A stretch of DNA of 64,000 nt from [Empedobacter] haloabium (lineage in GTDB: Bacteria > Pseudomonadota > Gammaproteobacteria > Burkholderiales > Burkholderiaceae_D): the NCBI GenBank assembly GCA_008011715.2, contig CP136508.1, positions 3,410,001 through 3,474,000 on the forward strand. Direction: 5' to 3'. Made by a program: the position numbers and the translations under genes. Shown piece after piece: positions 34,654-42,619 of the stretch (position 1 is its first letter; every line of letters starts with the position of its first letter). Under the pieces are notes generated by a model that saw only the letters and a program-made list of their open reading frames with translations, did not search any database and was not told the DNA's origin.

Positions 34654-35043
34654 ATGATAGATAAACTCAGCACTCTGGATTTCAACGCGCTATCTCATTG
34701 CTACCTTGAAATGATAAGTTTTGGGCCAGCGACTACGCGATTTGATTTTTCTCGTCCTCAAAAAAGCCCTGGAGATGCTAAATATAATGTGACGTTATGT
34801 GTTGAGGGTAAATTAAGCTACGGGGTTGGAGAGAGTAAAGGTCAACGGGTTTTCGATGATCCGGCTACATGCGCTCCTTTGATATCGTTACTTCTCCGTG
34901 ATGTCACCCGTTTGGCGAAAGTCGGCGACGCGTCGCTTCGCATAGAGTTTTCCGAGGATTGGATTCAGGCAGATGTTGATCCAGACGCTGAGTTTGAATC
35001 ATATTCGCTTTACTTGAGCTCCGGCGATATTCTTGTTGTTTAA
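34654..35043 (+). CDS. Immunity protein for the RHS effector
   Basis: 129 residues, 42 bases after the RHS stop. Features include LCVEGKLSYGVGESKGQRVFDDPATCAPLISLLLRDVTR (given in parts: EGKLSYGVGESKG, then FDDPATCAPLISLLLRDV) and LRIEFSEDWIQADVDPDAE, similar in style to the DUF6188-type immunity proteins. GC is low, like the toxin tip, supporting acquisition of both as a unit. Cytoplasmic, no signal peptide. Confidence 0.72.
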   Translation: MIDKLSTLDFNALSHCYLEMISFGPATTRFDFSRPQKSPGDAKYNVTLCVEGKLSYGVGESKGQRVFDDPATCAPLISLLLRDVTRLAKVGDASLRIEFSEDWIQADVDPDAEFESYSLYLSSGDILVV

Positions 35044-35306
35044 AAAAAACGATTCGAAAGCTACGCTTAAGAAATTTAGCCCCAGGGAAACTGTTCAGGA
35101 AATGCGTGCGAGAGTTCGAAAATTTTGACGACTCAAAGCTGGTGATTAGTGAAACTGACTTTGGGGAGGTTTTCTTCTTCGATTATGCTGAGTGCAATGA
35201 TGGAGAGTGCAGTATTAAAGTTCGTCTTCCTTCGGGTAAGTACCAGCAATACGCTGATGACTACTGTGAATTCATGATTAAGCGAATTGTGGCGCATACC
35301 AGTTAA
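35033..35306 (+). pseudogene. Frameshifted small gene, probable immunity relic
   Basis: One frame reads FKKNDSKATLKKFSPRET through MRARVRKF and stops; removing one T from the AAAATTTT run at 35119-35126 joins it to DDSKLVISETDFGEVFFFDY and runs to a stop at 35306 (about 88 codons in all). The combined protein looks like a small acidic immunity protein. AT-rich like its neighbours. Start codon uncertain (TTG at 35033 or 35036). Confidence 0.55.
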
Positions 35307-35365
35307 AGTGTAGGTATGTCATTGCGAGGAAGGGTCCGAGGCAATTACTGAGGTTTTACTTCGAT

Positions 35366-35870
35366 AGCGCGCAGGGCGCCGCCGAAGCCGGTCCGGAGAG
35401 GGCCGCGCTGGCGAAGGCCGAAGCACCGAAGCCGGTCGAAAAAGGTCCCGTCAAGGAAGGCATAGCGAAACAGCAGCCGCCGTGCAAGGTGATCGGCATG
35501 TCCGTCAATCCGAGCGACGGCAGCAAGGTCCTGCTGGGCGAGCTGGACCTGGATTTCACGCTGCCGGCGCCGCTGCCAATCGTTTGGCAACGCAGCTACA
35601 GCCCGGCGCAGCGCCGCGCATGCTGGCTGGGCCAAGGCTGGTCCCGAGCAGATTACGCTGGGGCGCACGGAGGAGTCGTCGTTCGAGCTGCTTGACAACA
35701 ACGGTCTGCGCACCCAATTCGCCATCCTGTACGGCGGAGGAATCGCCCGGCTGACAGGCTGGGAGGACGCCAACAGCAATCATATTCGCGTCGAATACGA
35801 CGCGCGCCAGCCGCCGGCACGTATCGAGGACAGCGCGGGCCACAGCCTGGCGCTGGAGTTCGGCCAGTGC
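35366..35870 (+). pseudogene. Remnant of a second RHS effector gene
   Basis: The segment is paralogous to about 30980-31610 of the intact RHS gene: SVNPSDGSKVLLGELDLDF, PAPLPIVWQRSYSPA and LGQGWS, then after an internal deletion of roughly 120 bases and a frame change NGLRTQFAILYGGGIARLTG and DSAGHSLALEFGQ. It has no start and no C-terminal part. It records loss of an RHS gene that once preceded the immunity genes downstream. Confidence 0.8.
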
Positions 35871-35973
35871 GGGCTCGGAGCTCAACATGTATTTTTACCG
35901 GACACCCGCGCTAAAATTGGTAGCCATTGATGACAAGTTGCATGGCTCATAATTTCCTCGATTACTCGATTGA

Positions 35974-36177
35974 ATAAATCCTGAAACCGCAGCCACATTG
36001 AAATATATCGGAGGGCAGTGGCGCAACGAAGGCGATTGACTCGTGCGCTCGAGAGCGAGCAAGCTCAATGTAATCCGGTTAAAATTGGAACGTGCACACG
36101 GCGGCACCGGCAATGCGATACCAGATGAATTCGCCGATATATTCAGACCAGTGATCTTAACCCCAATCGGGCCATGA
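35974..36177 (+). pseudogene. Relic of an effector C-terminus
   Basis: An interrupted frame reads KYIGGQWRNEGD, a TGA at 36037, then LERAHGGTGNAIPDEFADIF and RPVILTPIGP, ending in TGA at 36175-36177. The stop overlaps the ATG of the next immunity gene (ATGA), exactly the coupling seen between intact toxin and immunity genes here, so this is probably the tail of the lost toxin tip. Identity of the toxin cannot be told. Confidence 0.5.
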
Positions 36178-36644
36178 ATCTTCAGTTGATAAAACTTACC
36201 TGTGCGTCATGCCTTGGTGTGTTCGAGGCGCCCGACCTATTGTCGGGAGCGTACGGCGAATTCCTCTTGAGAAGTGAAGGAACTTTGGAAGTCGCGTATT
36301 TGAATGCGCTTGAAGACGCCGCGTATGGCGAAGTATATGACTTGATAAAGCAAAATCCAAGAATGCATGGCATGCGCGAGCATTTCATCGCGGATGTCCT
36401 ACGTCAGATATATGCTGTGGTCGCGTGCGATCCAGACTCTGCAGGCTACTCATTTGGTATCGGACAGTTTCCTCGATGCCCGTTTTGCAGTGCCGGGAAC
36501 GTAGCGCATTGGGAGGAAATAGACCCGCCAATCTTCATTGATCTGCCAGCGGATCCGGTTACACACACCTGCTGGGATGACCTTTCTAAAGATCAGAAAA
36601 TAGCTAAAATCGATAATGAACTTTGGGCTATTGGATACATTTAG
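36174..36644 (+). CDS. Surviving immunity-type protein of a lost RHS toxin
   Basis: 156 residues, AT-richer than the chromosome. Contains two cysteine pairs that could bind zinc: LTCASCLGVF near residue 10 and FPRCPFCSAGN near residue 103. The rest is helical (GMREHFIADVLRQIYAVVA). It overlaps the relic toxin tail by four bases, so it is read as an orphan immunity gene kept after its effector decayed. No named family recognised. Confidence 0.65.
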   Translation: MNLQLIKLTCASCLGVFEAPDLLSGAYGEFLLRSEGTLEVAYLNALEDAAYGEVYDLIKQNPRMHGMREHFIADVLRQIYAVVACDPDSAGYSFGIGQFPRCPFCSAGNVAHWEEIDPPIFIDLPADPVTHTCWDDLSKDQKIAKIDNELWAIGYI

Positions 36645-36932
36645 CGGACTGGTGCCAACCTGCGCATGAGCATTATGCCGGACGAGAACGGCAATGTCGA
36701 CGTCCTTGAGTACATCGGGGGCAAGTGTTCAAATTGGAAGACCCCGACGGTAATTCCGTTACCACCGCTGAGCATTACAGAGGCGATGACGCGAGATAGG
36801 ACGCTTGACGAGCTGATCGCGCATCGAAGGGGGACGCAGCCGAAATACAAAAACAAGCACTGGAATTCAGCATGGTTGCAAGCGTCGTATCAAGTAGAGG
36901 GCAGCCCCTCGCCATCGCGTCCCAAGATGCCA
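36645..36932 (+). other. Possible coding relic before the thrC-like gene
   Basis: An ATG at 36666 opens a frame (MSIMPDENGNVDVLEYIGGK, then CSNWKTPTVIPLPPLSITEA) that has plausible protein character for about 80 codons, then runs into the antisense of the next gene without a stop. Probably a truncated effector-island gene. The region also holds the 3' flank of the convergent operon. Confidence 0.35.
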
Positions 36933-38135
36933 CTAAGCAGCAACCACCTGCCCTTCCACCCCCTCCGCCAACACCCCACTCCTGAGCAACCCGGCAATAT
37001 CCTTCAACCCGGTACCGGTCACCAGCACCACGGCCGTCTCGCCCGCCGCGGGCCCACCCCATTTGCGCATCCCGGCATAAGCCGCTGCCGCACCCGCCTC
37101 GGCAAACACGCCGCAGCTGCGCGCCAGCGCCGTCACGGCGTCGAAAATTTCCGCATCGCTGACGGTGACGAATTCACCGCCGCTGTGCTCAATGGCGCGC
37201 AGCGCCTTGATGCGGTCGCGCGGCAGCGCCACGCTGATGCTGCCCGCGGACGTGCGCGCCGGCCGGGCCTCGGCGCCGTTCGGTCCCGTGCCCGCCCTCC
37301 AGGCGCGGTACATGAAGTCGCTGCCGGCCGCCTGCACGCCCATGATGCGCGGCACGCGGTCGGTGCAGCCCATCTTGTACAACTCGTGGAACCCCTTGTA
37401 GACGGCGCCGACGATGCAGCCGTTGCCGACCGGGACGAACACGCGGTCCGGTACCTGCCACTGCATCTGCTCGGCGATCTCGAATGCGACCGTCTTCTTC
37501 CCTTCCGACATATATGAGTTGATGCCCGTGCTGCGGTTGTACCAGCCGTTTTCCTTGCAGGCCCGGTAGCAGGCGACGAATGCCTCGTCGTAGCCGCCCT
37601 CCACTTCGATCACGCTGGCACCGTAGGCGCGCATCTGGGCCAGCTTCTCGCGCGGCGCGCTGCTCGGTGCGAAGATCACGCAGCGCAGGCCGCTGGCCGC
37701 GCTCATGCAGGCCAGCGCCGCCGCAGCATTGCCCGTGCTGGCGGTGGCGATCGTGTCGAAGCCCTGACCGGCCGCCAGCGCCGCCGCCAGCGCGCTGGCG
37801 CGGTCCTTGAGCGAGCCGGTCGGGTTGCGGGTGTCGTCCTTGACCAGGACACGTCCGCCGCCATCCTGCTTGAGCTCATACAGCGGCGAACCGCCCGTGT
37901 GCAGCGCCGGCCGGAAATCGGGCGCGATGGGCAGCAGGCTGCGGTAGCGCCACATGTCGAAGCTGTCGTGGCGGGCCACGTCCTGGCGGAAGCCGGCGCC
38001 AATGCGCTCGTAGTCGTACAGCACGTCGAGCGCGCCGTCCAGTTCGCAGGTGGGACAGCAATAACCGGCTTCATTGATTGCATAGTTCGTATGACAGTGC
38101 AGGCAGCGCAGCGTGTAACCCGTTTCAAAGCTCAT
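36933..38135 (-). CDS. Threonine synthase-like PLP enzyme with zinc ribbon
   Basis: 400 residues. An N-terminal zinc-ribbon-like segment (CLHCHTNYAINEAGYCCPTC) precedes a type II PLP fold with the Schiff-base lysine in NPTGSLKDRASAL, substrate loop ATASTGNAAAALA and phosphate loop VPVGNGCIVGAV. The family includes threonine synthase, but similar proteins work as dehydratases or lyases. As the last gene of an operon with RidA, an FAD oxidoreductase and SHMT, a catabolic lyase/dehydratase acting on a hydroxy amino acid is as likely as threonine synthesis. ATG at 38135 chosen because it starts the MSFETGYTLRCLHC zinc-ribbon form. Confidence 0.75.
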   Translation of the reverse strand: MSFETGYTLRCLHCHTNYAINEAGYCCPTCELDGALDVLYDYERIGAGFRQDVARHDSFDMWRYRSLLPIAPDFRPALHTGGSPLYELKQDGGGRVLVKDDTRNPTGSLKDRASALAAALAAGQGFDTIATASTGNAAAALACMSAASGLRCVIFAPSSAPREKLAQMRAYGASVIEVEGGYDEAFVACYRACKENGWYNRSTGINSYMSEGKKTVAFEIAEQMQWQVPDRVFVPVGNGCIVGAVYKGFHELYKMGCTDRVPRIMGVQAAGSDFMYRAWRAGTGPNGAEARPARTSAGSISVALPRDRIKALRAIEHSGGEFVTVSDAEIFDAVTALARSCGVFAEAGAAAAYAGMRKWGGPAAGETAVVLVTGTGLKDIAGLLRSGVLAEGVEGQVVAA

Positions 38136-38171
38136 GACAGATCCGTTTTCCGTGTGAGGTTGAGGCGGCGA

Positions 38172-38197
38172 AGGCACCGGCGCGCGGGCCGGTGCCT
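38172..38197 (-). terminator. Hairpin between ridA and thrC-like genes
   Basis: A 10-bp stem AGGCACCGGC / GCCGGTGCCT with a 6-base loop lies in the 74-base gap inside the operon. No T-tract, so it may moderate rather than end transcription, or stabilise the upstream mRNA. Confidence 0.45.
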
Positions 38198-38209
38198 GCA
38201 GGGACCAGC

Positions 38210-38638
38210 TCAGCTGCGCTGGACCAGGATGGCGTCGATCGCCACCAGCGTGCCGCGTGCCAGGTTGGCGGCACCCACCGTGGTGCGGGCCGGATACGGC
38301 TGGCTGAAATACTCGGCCATGATGGCGTTCATGACGGAGAACTTTTCGATGTCGGTGATGTAGACCGTGACCTGGACGATGTCGTCGATCGTGCCGCCGC
38401 AGGCCTCCGCCATCGTCTTCAGGTTGCTGAAGGTCTGGCGCACCTGGCCTTCGAAACCGCCCTCGGCGATGTCGTTCGTGCCCGGCACGACCGGCGTCTG
38501 CGCGGCCAGGAACACCATGTTCCCGACCCGTACGCCTTGCGAGTAGGTGCCCAGCGGCAGCGGTGCCTTGTCCGTGAAGATGATGTCGCGATCCGTTGCG
38601 CTGGCGTCGAGATCGACGCGTTCTGCTACCTGATTCAT
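38210..38638 (-). CDS. RidA family enamine/imine deaminase
   Basis: 142-residue YjgF/YER057c/UK114 protein with PLGTYSQGVRVGNMVFLAAQTP, FSNLKTMAEACGGTIDDIVQVTVYI (in two parts: FSNLKTMAEACGGT, then DDIVQVTVYI) and YPARTTVGAANLARGTLVAID, which holds the family arginine (PARTTV). RidA proteins hydrolyse reactive 2-aminoacrylate-type imines released by PLP dehydratases or amino-acid oxidases; both kinds of enzyme are encoded beside it. GGGAAG precedes the ATG. Confidence 0.9.
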   Translation of the reverse strand: MNQVAERVDLDASATDRDIIFTDKAPLPLGTYSQGVRVGNMVFLAAQTPVVPGTNDIAEGGFEGQVRQTFSNLKTMAEACGGTIDDIVQVTVYITDIEKFSVMNAIMAEYFSQPYPARTTVGAANLARGTLVAIDAILVQRS

Positions 38639-38689
38639 GCTTGCTTCCCTTTCAGTGAGTGAGATGAAGGACAAAGGTGGACGACTGCC

Positions 38690-39847
38690 CTATTCCAGTT
38701 CGGCCACCGCGGTCAGATGCCGCGCGGCGATGCCGGCCACGCGCCCCGGCGCCACGTCGGCCGCGTCGATGCCGGCCAGGTCGGCGGGGACGCCGGCGCC
38801 GGTTGCCAGCGCGGCGCACAGCCGGGCCATCGCCGGCGCCGTCTGGATGCCGTAGCCGCCCAAGGCGGCACACCAGACGAAGCCGTCCACGCCGGCGTCC
38901 GCGCCGACGACCGGGCTGCGGTCCGGCACGAACACGCGCAGGCCGGCCCAGCGATTCAGGATGCGTTTCGGCCGCAACGTCGTGGCCGACTCCAGCCGGT
39001 CCATCGCGATCGCCACGCCCAGTTCGTCCGGCAGCGCGTCGTGCGGCTCGGCCGGTGTCTCGTCGCATGGCGACACCATCAGGCGGCCCACGTCCGGCTT
39101 GATGAACAGCTGCTCGTCGACGGTGCCGATATACGGGCAGTGCGTCACGTCGCGCTCGGGGTCGACCACGACCACGGTACGCAGCAACGGCTGGATGCCC
39201 AGCGGCGTGGCACCGCAGCGGCGCGCCACGTCGTCGGCCCAGGCGCCGGCGGCGTTGACGATGGTCCCGGCGGCGATGCGGCTGCCGTCGGCCAGTTGTA
39301 CGTCCCAGGCGCCGCCGCGGCGCTCCGCCGCGGCGATTTCCGCATCCGTACGCACCAGCCCTCCCCGCAGGCGCAGGCCGCGCAGGAAGGCGCTGTGGAT
39401 CGCGTGCACGTCCAAGTCGAACGCGCTCGGTTCGTGGATGCCGGCGATCCACTGCTGGCCCATGAACGGCGCCAGCTCGGCGATGTCGCGCCGCTCGACC
39501 CAGGCGGCGCTGGGCACGTGCTGCTTGACGGCGGCGTAGCGCGCCTGCAGCTTGCCCCAATGTGCCTCGTCGCCCAGGATCAGCGCGCCGCGCGGCGCGC
39601 TGAGTGGATCGCTCGTCAGATCGGCCGGCGGTTGTTCGAAGAAGCCGCGCGAGGCGCAGGTCAGCCGGCGGATCAGGGCATTGCCATAACTCTCCATCGA
39701 GATGGCCGCCGAGCGGCCGGTGGTGTGGTAGGCCAGGCTGCGTTCGCGTTCCAGTACCAACACGCTGCCGTGCCGCGCCAGTTCCGACGCCACCGCGACA
39801 CCGGCGATCCCGCCGCCCACCACCAGGAAATCAACAGACTGTGTCAT
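38690..39847 (-). CDS. DadA/DAO-type FAD-dependent amino-acid oxidoreductase
   Basis: 385 residues. FAD-binding Rossmann motif FLVVGGGIAGVAVASELARHG at the N-terminus (shown to 20: VVGGGIAGVAVASELARHG), ERERSLAYHTTGRSAA, a central TIVNAAGAWADDVAR and a C-terminal FVWCAALGGYGIQTAPAMA motif. Such enzymes oxidise an amine to an imine, which RidA would hydrolyse. Substrate unknown; D-amino acids or hydroxy amino acids are likely given SHMT and the PLP enzyme. GAAGG before the ATG. Confidence 0.85.
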   Translation of the reverse strand: MTQSVDFLVVGGGIAGVAVASELARHGSVLVLERERSLAYHTTGRSAAISMESYGNALIRRLTCASRGFFEQPPADLTSDPLSAPRGALILGDEAHWGKLQARYAAVKQHVPSAAWVERRDIAELAPFMGQQWIAGIHEPSAFDLDVHAIHSAFLRGLRLRGGLVRTDAEIAAAERRGGAWDVQLADGSRIAAGTIVNAAGAWADDVARRCGATPLGIQPLLRTVVVVDPERDVTHCPYIGTVDEQLFIKPDVGRLMVSPCDETPAEPHDALPDELGVAIAMDRLESATTLRPKRILNRWAGLRVFVPDRSPVVGADAGVDGFVWCAALGGYGIQTAPAMARLCAALATGAGVPADLAGIDAADVAPGRVAGIAARHLTAVAELE

Positions 39848-39852
39848 CGTGT

Positions 39853-41070
39853 TCAAGCCTTCTTCAGGGTTGCAAGCTGCGGCGCCGCGCGTTTCCACGG
39901 CTTGTGCAGAATCAGGTAGGCGGCGCCGCCGATCACCAGGCCCCAGAACGCGGCGCCCAGGCCCAGGAAACTCATGCCCGAGGCGGTGACCAGGAAGGTG
40001 ACGATGCTGGCGTCGCGATGGCTCTCGTCCTGTACGGTGCCGATCAGCCCCGTGGTGATCGCGCCGATCAAGGCCAGCCCGGCCAGCGCCGCGATCAGTT
40101 CGTGCGGCAGCGCCGAGAACAGCAGCGCCAGCGCGCCGCCGAACGTCCCCACCACGACATAGATCGCCCCGCCCACCACGCCGGCCACATAGCGCCGGTC
40201 GGCCTCCTCGTGCGCTTCCTTGCCGGTGCAGATCGCCGCCGTGATGGCGGCCAGGTTGACGCCGTGCGCGCCGAACGGCGCCAGCAGCAGCGAGGCCAGG
40301 CCGGTGGTGGCGATGATGCCGCTGGCCGGCACCTGGTAGCCGGACGTGCGCAGCACGGCCATGCCGGGCACGTACTGGCCGGTCAGGGTGACCAGCGCCA
40401 GCGGCACGCCCAGGCTCAACACGGCATGCCAGGACCATTCCGGCGTCGTCCACACCGGTTGCACCACGGCCAGCTGCAATTGCGACAGATTCGTCACGCC
40501 GGTGCTCACCGCGAAGGCGGTGCCGATCACCAGCACGCCGGCAATCGCATACCGGGGCAGCGTGCGCTTGACAACCAGGAAGGTCAGCACCATCAGCAGC
40601 ACCAGCGCCGGGTTGGCCTTGACCGAGGTGAATACTTCCGTGCCGAAGCGCAGCAGGATGCCGGCCAGCATGGCGGCCGCGATACCTTTCGGGATGTGCG
40701 CGATGAAGCGGTCGAACGCGCCGGACAGCCCGATCAGCGTGATCGCCACCGAGCTGGCGATGTAGGCGCCGATCGCCTGCCCCAGCGGCATCGTCGGCAG
40801 CATCGTCACCAGCAACGCCGCGCCCGGCGTGGACCAGGCCGTGATGACGGGCGTCTTCAGGCGCCAGCTCAGCACCAGTCCGGTCAGGCCGCTGCCGATC
40901 GAGATCGCCCAGATCCAGGACGACGTCTGCGCTTCCGACAGGTGCGCCAGCCGCGCGGCCTGGAACACGATCACCAGCGGTCCGGCGTAGGAAATCAGCA
41001 CGGCCAGGAAGCCGGCCACCAGCGCCGAGATGGAAAAATCGTCGCGCACCGAGCGTGATGGATTCGTCAT
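39853..41070 (-). CDS. BenE-family membrane transporter
   Basis: 405 residues and about 12 membrane segments. The early region ISALVAGFLAVLISYAGPLV and VITAWSTPGAALL match the benzoate/H+ symporter (BenE) family. The operon has no aromatic catabolic gene, so this transporter probably imports the amino-acid-like substrate of the operon. GAGG before ATG 41070 supports this start; upstream in-frame ATGs (41109, 41097, 41085) lie inside the 12-base tandem repeat that ends glyA and have no ribosome site. Confidence 0.8.
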   Translation of the reverse strand: MTNPSRSVRDDFSISALVAGFLAVLISYAGPLVIVFQAARLAHLSEAQTSSWIWAISIGSGLTGLVLSWRLKTPVITAWSTPGAALLVTMLPTMPLGQAIGAYIASSVAITLIGLSGAFDRFIAHIPKGIAAAMLAGILLRFGTEVFTSVKANPALVLLMVLTFLVVKRTLPRYAIAGVLVIGTAFAVSTGVTNLSQLQLAVVQPVWTTPEWSWHAVLSLGVPLALVTLTGQYVPGMAVLRTSGYQVPASGIIATTGLASLLLAPFGAHGVNLAAITAAICTGKEAHEEADRRYVAGVVGGAIYVVVGTFGGALALLFSALPHELIAALAGLALIGAITTGLIGTVQDESHRDASIVTFLVTASGMSFLGLGAAFWGLVIGGAAYLILHKPWKRAAPQLATLKKA

Positions 41071-41077
41071 CGCGACC

Positions 41078-42349
41078 TCAGCCATGAACGGGGCCATGAA
41101 CGGGGCCATAAACCGGGAAGTCGCGGCACAGGGCCCGCACCTGCTCGTGCACCCGCGCCAGCGTCGGCGCGTGGGTGGGCGCCTGCAGCACGTCCGCCAC
41201 CAGGTTGCCGACCAGGCGCGCCTCGGCCACGCCGAAGCCGCGCGTGGTGATGGCCGGGCTGCCCAGGCGGATGCCGCTGGTCACGACCGGCTTTTCCGGG
41301 TCGTTCGGGATCGAGTTCTTGTTGCAGGTGATGCAGACGTCGCCCAGGATGCGCTCGGCATCCCGGCCCGTGATGCCGGCGCCGCGCAGGTCCACCAGCA
41401 TCAGGTGGCTTTCGGTGCGGTTCGATACGATGCGCAGGCCGCGCTGCCGCAGGGCCTCGGCCATCGCGGCGGCGTTGGCCAGCACCTGCTCCTGGTACAG
41501 CCGGAACGACGGCGCCAGCGCTTCCTTGAACGCCACGGCCTTGCCGGCGATCACGTGCATCAGCGGCCCGCCTTGCGTGCCCGGGAAGATGGCCGAGTTG
41601 ACGGCCTTCTCGTGCTGCTCCTTCATCAGGATCACACCGCCGCGCGGCCCGCGCAGGCCCTTGTGGGTGGTGGACGTGACGAAGTCGGCGTGCGGTACCG
41701 GGTTCGGGTACTGGCCGCCGGCGATCAGGCCGGAGTAATGCGCCATGTCCACCATGAAGTAGGCGCCGACATCGCGCGCCACCCGGGCGAAGCGCTCGAA
41801 ATCGATGCGCAGCGAATACGCCGAAGCACCGGCGATGATCATCTTCGGGCGCACCGCGTGCGCCGTGCGCTCCATGGCGTCGTAGTCGATTTCCTCGGCT
41901 TCGTTCAGGCCATAGCTGTGCACGTTGAACCATTTGCCGCTGATATTGAGCGGCATGCCGTGCGTCAGGTGGCCGCCTTCGGCCAGGCTCATGCCGAGGA
42001 TGGTGTCGCCCGGCTTCAGGGCGGCAAAGAATACCGCCTGGTTCGCCTGCGAACCGGAGTGCGGCTGCACATTGACGCTCTCGGCGCCGAACAGGCTGCG
42101 CAGGCGCGCGATGGCCAGGCGCTCCGCCTCGTCGACGATGTCGCAGCCGCCGTAGTAGCGCTTGCCCGGATAGCCTTCCGCATACTTGTTGGTGAGCTGA
42201 GATCCCACGGCGGCCAGCACGGCCGGCGACGTGTAGTTCTCCGATGCGATGAGTTCGATGTGTTCCTCCTGGCGCAGCGTTTCGCGCCGGATGACGGCCT
42301 CGATCTCGGGATCGATGGCGGCTAGGGTGTGGTGGTGACGATCAAACAT
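41078..42349 (-). CDS. glyA: Serine hydroxymethyltransferase
   Basis: 423 residues, full length. Signatures: [64 protein letters not shown] and the PLP lysine in [14 protein letters not shown]. It interconverts serine and glycine with tetrahydrofolate, or cleaves beta-hydroxy amino acids. As first gene of an operon controlled by a MocR regulator it is probably a second, catabolic SHMT. The C-terminus ends in a repeated GPVH, from a 12-base tandem repeat. Confidence 0.93.
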   Translation of the reverse strand: MFDRHHHTLAAIDPEIEAVIRRETLRQEEHIELIASENYTSPAVLAAVGSQLTNKYAEGYPGKRYYGGCDIVDEAERLAIARLRSLFGAESVNVQPHSGSQANQAVFFAALKPGDTILGMSLAEGGHLTHGMPLNISGKWFNVHSYGLNEAEEIDYDAMERTAHAVRPKMIIAGASAYSLRIDFERFARVARDVGAYFMVDMAHYSGLIAGGQYPNPVPHADFVTSTTHKGLRGPRGGVILMKEQHEKAVNSAIFPGTQGGPLMHVIAGKAVAFKEALAPSFRLYQEQVLANAAAMAEALRQRGLRIVSNRTESHLMLVDLRGAGITGRDAERILGDVCITCNKNSIPNDPEKPVVTSGIRLGSPAITTRGFGVAEARLVGNLVADVLQAPTHAPTLARVHEQVRALCRDFPVYGPVHGPVHG

Positions 42350-42396
42350 GGGCTGTTCCCGGATGAGTGGACGAATGCGGATGAGTCGCTTACAAC

Positions 42397-42419
42397 TTAC
42401 ATCGATTTATTCGATGTAA
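42397..42419. promoter_or_regulatory. Candidate operator between glyA and the MocR regulator
   Basis: A perfect 9-bp inverted repeat TTACATCGA / TCGATGTAA with 5-base spacer in the 270-base divergent region. It lies 48 bases upstream of glyA, where a regulator could control both directions. A TAAAAT at about 42577 is a possible -10 for the regulator gene. Confidence 0.55.
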
Positions 42420-42619
42420 ATTGCCTAGTTAATTTAATGCAAACATCAAGGTCGGTCAACAGATTGTTTTGTCTGCTGTTGCGAAAACCGCTCTTTATTA
42501 GGCTATGCAACCATGTGATACTCCGAGGAAATCATTTCGCGCGCATTACATCGCTGCGGTAGGGACTTGCAATGTTGTAAAATAGTGCAATCGACGCAAT
42601 CAACCTCCAAGGAACAACC

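Noticed and set aside
36933..38135. Firm assignment as thrC for threonine biosynthesis
   Set aside because: Operon partners point to catabolism; the sequence alone cannot separate synthase from related lyases.
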